Source: Actinomycetota bacterium
GTDB taxonomy: Bacteria > Actinomycetota > CADDZG01 > WHSQ01
Direction of reading: 5' to 3'
Assembly (NCBI GenBank): GCA_016781115.1
Contig: JADDQX010000015.1
Span: 1-24,757 of the forward strand
Length of the DNA: 24,757 nucleotides
Shown: positions 1 to 7,900 of the stretch, one piece after another
How the letters are laid out: every line of letters begins with the position of its first letter
How positions within the stretch are numbered: position 1 is the first letter of the stretch
The notes under the pieces: model-generated
Database searches by the model: none
Seen by the model: the letters and a program-made list of their open reading frames with translations, nothing else
What the model was told of the DNA's origin: nothing
Made by a program: the position numbers and the translations under genes

Positions 1-2
1 CG

Positions 3-74
3 AGCGGGCGACCAGATTCGAACTGGCGACCCTCACCTTGGCAAGGTGATGCTCTACCACTGAGCCACGCCCGC
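3..74 (-). tRNA. tRNA-Gly (anticodon GCC)
   Basis: Read on the minus strand this is a complete 72-nt cloverleaf. The 7-bp acceptor stem GCGGGCG pairs with CGCCCGC, the D-arm contains GCTCAGTGGTAGAGC, the anticodon loop is CTTGCCAAG with anticodon GCC, and the T-arm contains GGTTCGAATC-type sequence (here AGTTCGAATCT). The discriminator is U, as is usual for bacterial tRNA-Gly. The 3' CCA is not encoded (CG follows). It lies 38 nt downstream of the EspG-like gene on the same strand, with no obvious terminator between them. Confidence 0.97.
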
Positions 75-112
75 AACAGCGGCCCATTATAGGCAAGTCG
101 TCCTGCGGAGCT

Positions 113-895
113 TCAATAGGAAAGGGGCTCCGCCACGTCATTGGGCGGCGGGATCAGCGCACATAACAGCCGCCACACCTGCGACGGTGTGACCGGTCGC
201 AGCCGCACCCGTCTATACCTACGATCCGCGCGGGCGGCATGGCCGATGAAGAACAACCCCGCGTCCGAGTCGAGGATCTCTAGGGAGCGCGCTTGCGGCG
301 TCTCCTGGAACGAGTTCCACCACACCCCTGCACGCCATCTCTTGTGCGGTCTCGCGGACAGCGTGGACAGCACCTCCAGCCACACGGGCAGGACCTCATC
401 CCGCGCGTCAAGCAGCATCTCGAGCTGCGATGCGGTCAGCGGCTGGCCCCCGCCGAGGACCGCTTCCAGCAGCCCCTGATCGATCTCGATCGGATCAGCC
501 ACCTTCGGCCGCGGCCGCGGGCCGACGTCGACGAACCTCGCGACCTGCGCCGTCAGCAACGACCGCGAGAGGAAGGTGGCGTCGAACACTTCGTGGGTCG
601 CGCTCGCAGCAGTGAGAAGAAGAGCGAACCTCTGTCCAACCCACCCATCGCAGTGAAGGGGTGTCTTCCTCGACACGTCGAGGCTCAGTCGAGCCAACGG
701 ACGCGCTGCTGTCTCCACCACGGCGACGAGACGAGGATGGAGCACGGTCCCCTGCAGCAAGGCCGCGGCTCGCAGCGCGGCCCCGGCCTCTTCGGAGATC
801 TCGTGCCCCGCGTGCACGTCGCGCATGCGAGCGAGAGTCTCGCGGCTCAGGCGCAAGCTTCCCCCGACAGGATCGAAGCCGACGTCAGGTTTCAT
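113..895 (-). CDS. EspG-like type VII secretion-associated protein (tentative)
   Basis: 260 aa, soluble, with no signal peptide or membrane helix. The layout is a helical N-terminus, a central segment with a run ending in PRPRP at about residues 128-133, and a Trp/Arg-rich C-terminal half. This recalls EspG-family chaperones of ESX secretion systems in size and texture, but I see no diagnostic motif and the assignment is tentative. The start at 895 overlaps the end of the LpqN-like gene by 11 nt, so the two are almost certainly co-transcribed. Immediately upstream in the cassette are WXG100-type genes, which is what raises the EspG idea. A lineage-specific hypothetical protein is the alternative. 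Confidence 0.5.
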   Translation of the reverse strand: MKPDVGFDPVGGSLRLSRETLARMRDVHAGHEISEEAGAALRAAALLQGTVLHPRLVAVVETAARPLARLSLDVSRKTPLHCDGWVGQRFALLLTAASATHEVFDATFLSRSLLTAQVARFVDVGPRPRPKVADPIEIDQGLLEAVLGGGQPLTASQLEMLLDARDEVLPVWLEVLSTLSARPHKRWRAGVWWNSFQETPQARSLEILDSDAGLFFIGHAARADRRYRRVRLRPVTPSQVWRLLCALIPPPNDVAEPLSY

Positions 896-1379
896 GGCCG
901 CCTACGGTCACGCTGGCGACGATGCGAGCGAACACATCCGCGCGCGCGTCGTACTCCTCGGTTGCGGCTCCCGCGGTGGCGGTCCAGATGTGCTCATGCG
1001 TAAGCCACACCCATTGCTCCCCCGTCAAGCCGTAGATGCCCTGGCGGTAGGTGAAGAGCAATCTGCGCGCTGGAGCGTCCGCCACGACCGCCGAGTCGAG
1101 GTCGATGATCGTGACGTCGGTGAGGATGCGGCGGACCTCCCGCATAGCCGCTCGCGCGAGGTCGTCCAGCCCCAGCTGCACGTCGTTCACCCTTCGGACG
1201 ACGTTCAGGTTCGGCGCGAACCCCACGTCGCCCTCGGATCCCACGACCGCTACCAGCAGCCCCGCCATCCCGCGCTGAGGCTTCCAGTCCGAAGGATGCT
1301 GCAGCGTCACACCCGAACGTCTATCGATGTAGGGCGTCCACTGGTGTTCGGCCCGGAGCGCAGGATCGGAACTCGTCAT
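885..1379 (-). CDS. LpqN/PsbP-like (DUF1795-type) protein
   Basis: 164 aa. The pattern, with an N-terminal stretch reading SGVTLQHPSDW near residues 22-32, then alternating strands and a C-terminal helix ending in FARIVASVTV, is that of the PsbP/MOG1/DcrB-like alpha-beta fold in actinobacterial LpqN/LpqT lipoproteins and DUF1795 proteins. Unlike LpqN it has no signal peptide or lipobox, so it should be cytoplasmic. DUF1795-like proteins are common neighbours of type VII and polymorphic-toxin genes, but their role is not established. It starts with ATG at 1379, 63 nt from the divergent membrane-protein gene, and overlaps the downstream EspG-like gene. Confidence 0.6.
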   Translation of the reverse strand: MTSSDPALRAEHQWTPYIDRRSGVTLQHPSDWKPQRGMAGLLVAVVGSEGDVGFAPNLNVVRRVNDVQLGLDDLARAAMREVRRILTDVTIIDLDSAVVADAPARRLLFTYRQGIYGLTGEQWVWLTHEHIWTATAGAATEEYDARADVFARIVASVTVGGHET

Positions 1380-1442
1380 CCCGCCGACCCCGTTGTAGCT
1401 TCACCGACGAGGCGGAGCGGCACCCTTGGGAGGCGGATCGGG

Positions 1443-1919
1443 ATGAGCATCAGGGACTGGCGGGAGACCCCCCGGCGTCTCCTCGGTCTCGGCATCGCTT
1501 CCCTGTTCGTCGGCGGCGGGTTCTTCGTCGGCGCCGGCAATATCGGCGAGGTACCGCCGGACGAGCGCGCGGCGCTGTGGCGGCTATTCACCATCGTCGC
1601 GATCGCCACCGCGGCCCTCATGGGCGGGTACTCATGGCGCAAGCTGACGAACCCTCAGTTCGACACGAAGCTCAAGGTCGAGGGGTGGAAGATCGTGTTC
1701 CCGATCGTGGTGCTCACGTTCGGCATCACCCGACTGCTTCCCGAGGACGGCGCGGTGCCGGTCGCGGGCGGCGGCGTGACGGCTGGATTCTTCGGCGGGG
1801 TGCTCCTGGTGTATGGGTTCGACGCGGCCACGGGAAGGCTCAGCAAGGGTCGCTCGTGGCGACACGGCGTCTCGGAGGCGCGCGACGACGGTCACTCGAA
1901 CACCTCTTCTCCCAGCTGA
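1443..1919 (+). CDS. Small four-helix integral membrane protein, function unknown
   Basis: 158 aa. Four hydrophobic segments are visible at about residues 12-31, 45-62, 82-99 and 108-127, followed by a charged tail of about 30 residues. I chose the ATG at 1443 because a GGGAGG Shine-Dalgarno lies just upstream. The open frame continues to position 825, but that part is antisense to the two neighbouring genes and does not look like protein. It is the only plus-strand gene in the type VII-like cassette, and its last 28 nt overlap the end of the convergent WXG/glycine-zipper gene. An immunity role against that putative effector is possible but is inference. I recognise no family. Confidence 0.6.
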   Translation: MSIRDWRETPRRLLGLGIASLFVGGGFFVGAGNIGEVPPDERAALWRLFTIVAIATAALMGGYSWRKLTNPQFDTKLKVEGWKIVFPIVVLTFGITRLLPEDGAVPVAGGGVTAGFFGGVLLVYGFDAATGRLSKGRSWRHGVSEARDDGHSNTSSPS

Positions 1920-2692
1920 TCGCCGACCCAAGCCCCGCCGGCGCTACCTACGACTAGACAGCCGACGAGGCCCACGCCGGTCCAACCGAGCGTTGCCTCG
2001 CACAAGGCAACCCCCACCGCTCCACCTGCAGCCCCGGCACCGGCCGAGATCCCGGCTCTGCCGATGGCCTCCGCGATCCCCTCCTTGCGGTGTTCGTACA
2101 CGTCGAGCGCGATCCCCGCAGCCAGGGTGAAGGCGCCCAGCGCCTTGACCGGGATCTCGTCGGCGTATTCGTCTGCGAACCTGATGAGGTCGGCGCCGAA
2201 GACCTCGTCGACCTTGCCTCCGAACCTGCCGGCTTCCTGATCGAGCAGCTGGAGTGAGTCGTGCATGTCGTTCAGCACGTGGGCCGCCCACTCTTCGCTC
2301 CGAAGTAACTGCTCTTCGGTGACGGCCGGGAGCGCAGACACAGGTGTCGCGGGGGCGGCTCCCGGAAGTGCGCCGGGGGTGTAGTGGAGACCTGGGATCA
2401 GCCATGCGACCGCATCCCCTCCGCCCAGCTCGGCCCAGGTCGCGCGAGCGAACAGAGTTCCTGCCTCCTGGAACAGCTCCAACGCAAGATCCTGCAACTC
2501 TGCGTTAGCGCGACAAACAACCTCGCTGACCGCCGCGGCCACACCGCTAGGCATGGTCGGCATCGGACGGGCGGCGAGGTCGCGTCCTACCCCGGAGAGC
2601 ATCACCGACGCACCTCTCATCCTCGTTGCAACCTGCCGGAGGTCCTCCGGGTCCAGAACGATGCGATCGCCGCCTTCGGCGCGATGACTCAA
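1892..2692 (-). CDS. WXG-headed protein with glycine-zipper C-terminus, putative type VII substrate/effector
   Basis: 266 aa. Residues about 1-95 are helical, like the N-terminal module of WXG100/LXG substrates, with a WAEL-GGG stretch near residue 87. A Pro/Ala linker follows (about 105-125), then a helical middle region. The C-terminal portion from about 185 to 260 has many small-residue repeats (GAGAAGGAVG, then GLVGCLVVGSAGG) typical of membrane-inserting glycine zippers. Some LXG toxins that depolarise membranes have such tails; this is a family analogy, not proof. The start overlaps the WXG100-like gene stop as ATGA (2689-2692), so the two proteins are probably made together as partner and substrate. 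No enzymatic toxin motif is visible. Confidence 0.6.
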   Translation of the reverse strand: MSHRAEGGDRIVLDPEDLRQVATRMRGASVMLSGVGRDLAARPMPTMPSGVAAAVSEVVCRANAELQDLALELFQEAGTLFARATWAELGGGDAVAWLIPGLHYTPGALPGAAPATPVSALPAVTEEQLLRSEEWAAHVLNDMHDSLQLLDQEAGRFGGKVDEVFGADLIRFADEYADEIPVKALGAFTLAAGIALDVYEHRKEGIAEAIGRAGISAGAGAAGGAVGVALCEATLGWTGVGLVGCLVVGSAGGAWVGDQLGEEVFE

Positions 2693-3015
2693 GACCCGTC
2701 CTCGTTCGTCCGGCGCTGCGCGAGCTGGAGCTCGTAGATCTGCTCACGTACGGCAGCCGCGGTCCGTTTGAGCATGTGCGAGGCGGCTTGAAGCTCGCCC
2801 GCCACCCGTTCGGCTCGGCGCCGCCGGTCCTCCGTTCGTTCGCGCAACTCCCGGGCCGCGGGACCCTCGAACGTCATCTGGTCGATCTGCCGTGACAGGC
2901 TCTGCACGATCCCAGCCACAGACTCCGCGCGCAGGAGGAGCTCGGCCGCCAAAGCCTCCATCCCGGCAGGGTCGCCGAGGCTCGAGTGATCCACCATCAC
3001 GCCCACTGCGCTCAA
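2689..3015 (-). CDS. WXG100-like (ESAT-6 superfamily) small protein
   Basis: 108 aa, predicted as two long helices around a central turn at about residues 47-52 reading TFEGPA. The Phe-x-Gly sits where the WxG turn of WXG100 proteins is expected. The charged second helix (RERTEDRRRRAERVAGEL) and the absence of a signal peptide also fit an EsxA/EsxB-type protein exported by a type VII system. The start is uncertain. TTG at 3015, GTG at 3006 or 3000 and ATG at 2997 are all in frame, and none has a strong ribosome site. It is followed with a 4-nt overlap by the larger WXG-headed gene and is preceded by dut 26 nt away. Confidence 0.65.
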   Translation of the reverse strand: MSAVGVMVDHSSLGDPAGMEALAAELLLRAESVAGIVQSLSRQIDQMTFEGPAARELRERTEDRRRRAERVAGELQAASHMLKRTAAAVREQIYELQLAQRRTNEDGS

Positions 3016-3041
3016 CTATCCCGCAAACGAGGAGTGCTCGT

Positions 3042-3473
3042 TCAGTGGCCGGTGCTGCCGAAGCCTCCTTCGCCACGGTCCGACTCCGGAAGGTCCGCTA
3101 CCAGCTCCATCTCCGCCTGCTCGACCTTCTGGAACACGATCTGTGCCACCTTGTCACCGCGGTGGATATCGATCAACGCACCTTGGTTCAGGTTGATCGC
3201 GATGACCTTGACCTCGCCCCTGTATCCGGAGTCGATCAGCCCCGGCGAGTTCGCCACTCCCAGCCCCTCCTTCAGGGCGCGTCCGGAACGCGGTTGCACG
3301 AACCCCGCGTAGCCCTCCGGGATCGCCAGCGCGATGCCGGTTCCGATCGCGGCACGATCACCGGGCTTCAAGGTCACGTCCTCGGCAGAGATCAGGTCCA
3401 TGCCCGCGTCGCCGAGCTTGGCGTAGGCCGGCAGAGCCAGGGCGGAATCGAGACGCTTGACCAGTACCTTCAT
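3042..3473 (-). CDS. dut: dUTP diphosphatase (dUTPase)
   Basis: 143 aa, full length for the trimeric dUTPase family. It hydrolyses dUTP to dUMP and pyrophosphate, which keeps uracil out of DNA and supplies dUMP for dTMP synthesis. All five motifs are visible: AGMDL (23-27), PRSGRALKEG (61-70), the catalytic GLIDSGYRGE (78-87, with Asp81 and Tyr84), RGDKVAQIVF (105-114) and the C-terminal Gly-rich RGEGGFGSTG (133-142). The ATG overlaps the nrdR stop by 4 nt (3470-3473), which makes it the last gene of the deoxynucleotide operon nrdJ-nrdR-dut. Confidence 0.97.
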   Translation of the reverse strand: MKVLVKRLDSALALPAYAKLGDAGMDLISAEDVTLKPGDRAAIGTGIALAIPEGYAGFVQPRSGRALKEGLGVANSPGLIDSGYRGEVKVIAINLNQGALIDIHRGDKVAQIVFQKVEQAEMELVADLPESDRGEGGFGSTGH

Positions 3474-3952
3474 GACCGCTCCTCTGTGTTCTTCGGGGGA
3501 GACTTCTTGGCCAGGAGCCCGAGCTCGCGCTCGAAATCGGTTAGCTCCTGGAAGTCCTTGTACACGGATGCGAACCGCAGGTACGCGACATCGTCGAGGT
3601 CACGGAGACGCTCGAGGATCTCGCGTCCGATCTCCGCAGACGGCACCGGCCTCCGGCCGTCGAGGCGCATCGCCTCCTCCACGTCGTCCACCACCGCCGA
3701 GATCTCGGCCTCGGATACCGGCCGGTTCTTGCACGCCCGGCGGATGCCCTCGGTGACCTTCTCTCGCAGGAAGGGCTCCTCTGCGCCGCTGCGCTTCAGG
3801 ATGAGGAGAGGGACCTCTTCGGGCCGCTCGAACGTCGTGTAACGGCGCCCGCAACCGAGGCATTCGCGCCGGCGCCGGATGGCCCGGCCGTCTTCCGCCG
3901 TGCGTGAATCGATGACCTTGTCTTCTTCTGTGCTGCAATAGGGGCAGCGCAT
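3470..3952 (-). CDS. nrdR: Transcriptional repressor NrdR
   Basis: 160 aa, the usual NrdR length. An N-terminal zinc ribbon (Cys3, Cys6, Cys31, Cys34) with the basic stretch RAIRRRREC binds DNA. Residues about 49-139 form the ATP-cone that senses ATP/dATP, starting near VPLLILKRSG. NrdR represses ribonucleotide reductase genes through paired 16-bp NrdR boxes when dATP is high. Here it lies in the same operon as nrdJ, and two candidate NrdR boxes precede nrdJ, so autoregulation of the whole cluster is likely. It overlaps dut by 4 nt. Confidence 0.97.
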   Translation of the reverse strand: MRCPYCSTEEDKVIDSRTAEDGRAIRRRRECLGCGRRYTTFERPEEVPLLILKRSGAEEPFLREKVTEGIRRACKNRPVSEAEISAVVDDVEEAMRLDGRRPVPSAEIGREILERLRDLDDVAYLRFASVYKDFQELTDFERELGLLAKKSPPKNTEERS

Positions 3953-3972
3953 CTAGAGCGGCCCCGTCTCCG

Positions 3973-4698
3973 TCAGCGTCCGACCTTCTCCACGTACGAC
4001 GACCATGGACACCATCGTTCCCCGAGCCACTCCGACCGATGCCGCTGCACGTAGTACGGGCTCCCGTCGCATACCTCGATGAAGACGTCTCCGAGGACGA
4101 TCGAGCCCGGCCCCATCGTGAAATTCCAATCGGGGTTGTAGGACTTGCCCCTGCGCACGATGCCGGACACGATCTGCTTGTCGTCTTGGCTCGCCGCGGC
4201 CTGAGCACGCATCTGTGCCACCTCGGCCGGTGTGTTCACGTAGACGATGAACTTCGCCTGAGGCCTGCTCGTGAAGCCGATGGTGAAGAACTCCCCTATC
4301 TCGAAGGGAGCGGCGAGGTCACCCGTAGAGGTCCTGGCGATCCCCAGGTACCTGCCGGGACCGACCGGATCGCCGTACTGGACGTTGTCGCACTGGCCGT
4401 AGCAGCCGCCGCCGTTCTGCTCCCAGCGCCATACGCGCTCCTCGCCCGGCGCAACGACCAGCTGGTCGTCGGGCCACATGTAGACGGATTCCGTCTGTCC
4501 GTCGCGCCGGTCCTCCATCACCCAGGGGTTCTCCATCGTGATGGCTTCGCCCGTGCCGTTGCGCAGCGTGAGCGTCACGATCTTCCGCTCGCGATAACGA
4601 GTGAAGTCCGTGTCGAAGGTGACCTCTCCTCCGGGAAAGGCGGCCGCCGGTACGGCGAGCAAGACGATGGCCGCGAGGCAGAGTCCGATCTTCTTCAT
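3973..4698 (-). CDS. Secreted protein with BsuPI-like and BP74_N-like domains
   Basis: 241 aa. A Sec signal peptide (residues 1 to about 20; MKK then a hydrophobic core ending AAA) precedes two modules. Residues about 25-135 form an immunoglobulin-like beta domain resembling intracellular proteinase inhibitor BsuPI (TLTLRNGTGEAI near 42-53, then VAPGEERVW and GRYLGIA). Residues about 145-238 resemble the N-terminal domain of the calmodulin-binding protein BP74 family (AKFIVYVNTPAE, SYNPDWNF, FIEVCDGSPYYV, WCPWSSYVEKV). Paired cysteines (CYGQC; C in EVCDG and RWCPW) suggest extracytoplasmic disulfides. It sits between the zinc-ribbon gene and nrdR with about 20-nt gaps, an odd place for an exported protein. 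The function is unknown; domain calls come from remembered family patterns. Confidence 0.65.
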   Translation of the reverse strand: MKKIGLCLAAIVLLAVPAAAFPGGEVTFDTDFTRYRERKIVTLTLRNGTGEAITMENPWVMEDRRDGQTESVYMWPDDQLVVAPGEERVWRWEQNGGGCYGQCDNVQYGDPVGPGRYLGIARTSTGDLAAPFEIGEFFTIGFTSRPQAKFIVYVNTPAEVAQMRAQAAASQDDKQIVSGIVRRGKSYNPDWNFTMGPGSIVLGDVFIEVCDGSPYYVQRHRSEWLGERWCPWSSYVEKVGR

Positions 4699-4717
4699 GG
4701 GTGAATCCTAGGCGGCC

Positions 4718-4924
4718 TCAGACGGCCTCCGCACCCTCCTCGCGGAGTTTGCGCAGTTGGTCGCGAAGGTCCTGGACCCTGGAGTGGTAGCGCTCGAGAT
4801 CAGGGGGCGCTGCCTCCGGCGCCTTCGCTAATGATGGCTCGCAGCCGCAGAGGGGACAGCGGGTGGGACCGAGCCGAAGCTCAGCCCCACACTCGCTGCA
4901 CATCTCAGGCTTCTTCGGGGCCAT
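4718..4924 (-). CDS. Small zinc-ribbon / coiled-coil protein
   Basis: 68 aa. Two Cys pairs, CSEC at residues 9-12 and CPLC at 23-26 (followed by G-C), form a rubredoxin-like zinc knuckle. After a Pro/Ala linker the C-terminal third is a short charged helix (RYHSRVQDLRDQLRKLREEG) that could form a coiled coil. It begins 7 nt after the nrdJ stop, so it is translated from the nrd operon. NrdJ itself ends in a Cys-rich zinc-ribbon tail, so a partner or redox role is conceivable but speculative. I do not recognise a named family. Confidence 0.7.
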   Translation of the reverse strand: MAPKKPEMCSECGAELRLGPTRCPLCGCEPSLAKAPEAAPPDLERYHSRVQDLRDQLRKLREEGAEAV

Positions 4925-4931
4925 GGGCGCC

Positions 4932-7900
4932 CTACGAACACCCGCTGGTCGAACCGCACGAGGGGCAGGCGAAGCACGATCCGGCTGGATTCATCTGCAC
5001 GCCGCAGGTCCCGCAGAACGGAAGCGACCCCACGTTCGCTCCCGCGACCGGCCCAAGAACGACCACACCCTCGGGTTCGTGATGCTTGCCGTTGCCGTTT
5101 CCGTTCTCCGTCTCGCCGGTCACGTTCGGGTCCAGTTTCGCTTCGATCTCGGCCTGGCGCTCCCCCGCGGTCCTGATCCCCAGAGCGTGACGCTCGTCGG
5201 CGCTCAGGTACTGGAGAGCCAGCCGACGGAACACGTAGTCGAGGATCGAAGTGGCGATGCGGAACTCTGGGTCGTCGGTCATGCCCGAGGGCTCGAAGCG
5301 CGTGTTGGTGAACTGCTTCACGTAAGCCGATACCGGCACCCCGTACTGCAGGCCCATCGAGATGGAGATAGCGAACGCATCCATGATCCCGGCAAGTGTG
5401 GAGCCCTGCTTCGCCACTCTCAGGAAGATCTCGCCGACACTTCCGTCGTCGAACTCTCCGGCCGTGCAGTAGCCCTCCGTGTCGGCCACCCTGAACTTGA
5501 AGGTGACGGAACGACGGACCTTCGGCAGCCGGCGCCGGACCGGAGCCGGAAGATCCGTCGCCAGAACGCCCGCCTTCTGCGCGTCCTCCTTCTTCGCCGT
5601 CGACAGCGGCTGACCGACCTTGCAGCCGTCGCGGTAGATAGCGATGGCCTTGAGCCCCAGGCGCCAGCCCTCGACGTAAGCCTGCTCGACGTCTTCGACC
5701 GTCACGTTCTCCGGAAGATTGACGGTCTTGCTGATCGCCCCGCTGATGAAGGGTTGAACCGCGGCCATCATCTTGATGTGGCCCATGTAGTGGATCGAGC
5801 GCTCTCCCATCGCGGTGTCGAACACGGTCATGTGCTCGGCCCGCAGATGCGGAGCGTCGACCACGTGCGAGTTCTCGTCGATGTAAGCGACGATCTCGGT
5901 GATCTGTGTCTGGTCGTAGCCCAGTTTCACAAGCGCCCGAGGAACCGTCTGGTTGACGATCGACATCGTTCCGCCGCCGACCAGCTTCTTCATCTTCTTG
6001 AGCGCGAGGTCGGGCTCGATCCCGGTCGTGTCGCAATCCATCAAAAGCCCGATAGTCCCGGTCGGCGCTAACACCGTGGCCTGCGCGTTGCGGTAGCCGT
6101 GCTTCTGCCCCAGCTCGAGCGCGCTGTCCCAGACCGCCCGCGCCGTATCCGTCAGCTCCGCTGGCGCGAGCTCTTCGGGGATCTCGTAAGCGGCGTCACG
6201 GTGCTTGCCGATCACTCGGAGCATCGGCTCTTCGTTCTTGGCGTACTCCTCGAAAGCTCCTACCCGCCCGGCGATCTTGGCCGACGTGGCGTAGCAGTGG
6301 CCGGTCATGATCGCCATCAGCGCTCCCGCCCATGCCCGACCGGCGTCCGAGTCGTAGGCGAGGCCCTGCGACATGAGCAACGCTCCCAGGTTCGCGAAGC
6401 CCTGACCGAGCTGGCGCATCTTCAAGCTGTTCTCGCGGATCTTCTCGGTCGGATAGCTCGCGAAGCCGACCGAGATCTCCTGCGCCAGGAACATGACCTC
6501 GACGGCGTGCAGGTAAGCGTCGACGTCGAAGACGTCGTTCTCGTCCACGAACTTCATGAGGTTGAGCGAAGCCAAATTACAAGCCGAGTTGTCGACGTGC
6601 ATATATTCCGAGCAATTCGCAACCACGATGCCGTCGACCACGTAGGAGTGGTTGTGTGGCTCTGTGAGGTTGTAGGTCAGTTCAAACCCAACGGATTCAC
6701 GTGTGACGAGCACAGCAGGGCGGCTGCGCGATGCACGGCGACGTTGAAGCATCCGTTGTTCGAGCGCTTCGACTTTCGCGCTGAGGTCGAAGCCCACATG
6801 CATGAAGAACTTCGCTATATGGGCTGAAGGGATACGCAGGTCGAACGACGGGCCCGTGGATAGATATGTCGCTTCCACGCCGTCCGACTTGCGCACGTAC
6901 TTGAACCCGTGATCCTTTAGCTTGTTGATCGTGTAGATCCGGCCAGATATGCCGAAACGCGTCAAGAGCAGCTGAACACCGCGAACCAGTTCCCGTGACT
7001 TGCTGCCGAGCCCGACGTACCGACTGTTGCGACCTTCGTGCACACATCCGTCCGCATCAAACAAGCCGCGCAGGAAGGCGGCCACGATCTCATCTGGGGC
7101 CTCGAACACCGCCCTCGGGACTTCCTTTTCCGCTGCCCGGCCAGGTTTGATGCCTAGAGCCGTGAGGAACTTCGTCAGGGGCCTCCGCGTCATCCGCAAT
7201 TGCACAGTGCCGTTCTCCTGGACAGAGGGTTTCGGCGGACGGCCCCCATTGATCGCGGTCAATAGCGCCGCGTGGCGGGGCAGGGCCTCGGCTTGGTCGG
7301 CCCCGCTTCCGTAGACAGTCACCACGGACCCATTGGAGGAGATGCATCCATCCCCGACCAGCCAACCCAGGTAGTGGGCGAAATCCTCGCTCCACTTCTC
7401 GGGGAAGCTCAGCTCTCCGAAGCTGACCTTGTCGCCCTTCGTGATGTAAGCCTTCCAGTCCGTGGATACGGGCAGCCGGTAGTCGGCAAGAGGCGCTGGC
7501 GTGGCGTGGTTCAGTGCGCGGATCTCGTCAGCTTCGGTCAATTCGTCGGCGCGGACATACCCGCGGTTCTCAGTCCAGATGCGGTGGTTCGGTGTGCAAC
7601 GGAGCTCCCGACCGTCGGAAAACGACAGCTTCACGATCTCCTTTACGCCGGTCACCATGAACTGAGTCGGGCGCGACAACTGAACCTTGTCGGTCGGGTT
7701 GTCGGGGTTCGTGATGTCGTGGGTGTACACCTCGAAGGATTCCTCGTTCATGACGCGACGGATCAGGTCGTCGAAACGGATCTCCCCCTTATCCGTGTGG
7801 ACGCGGGAATCGCCCGTAAAGCATGGATTTGACGCGTTGATGCGGGCTGTGTTCGGACAGGTGTGCCAATCGTTGATGATCGTGTCGTACTGCATGCCGG

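Noticed and set aside
825..1442. N-terminal extension of the plus-strand membrane protein
   Set aside because: Lies antisense to the LpqN-like and EspG-like genes and lacks protein-like composition. A good Shine-Dalgarno supports the ATG at 1443.
4828..6071. Two roughly 400-codon open frames on opposite strands
   Set aside because: Both are shadows of nrdJ: Arg/Gly-rich, no domains, no ribosome sites.
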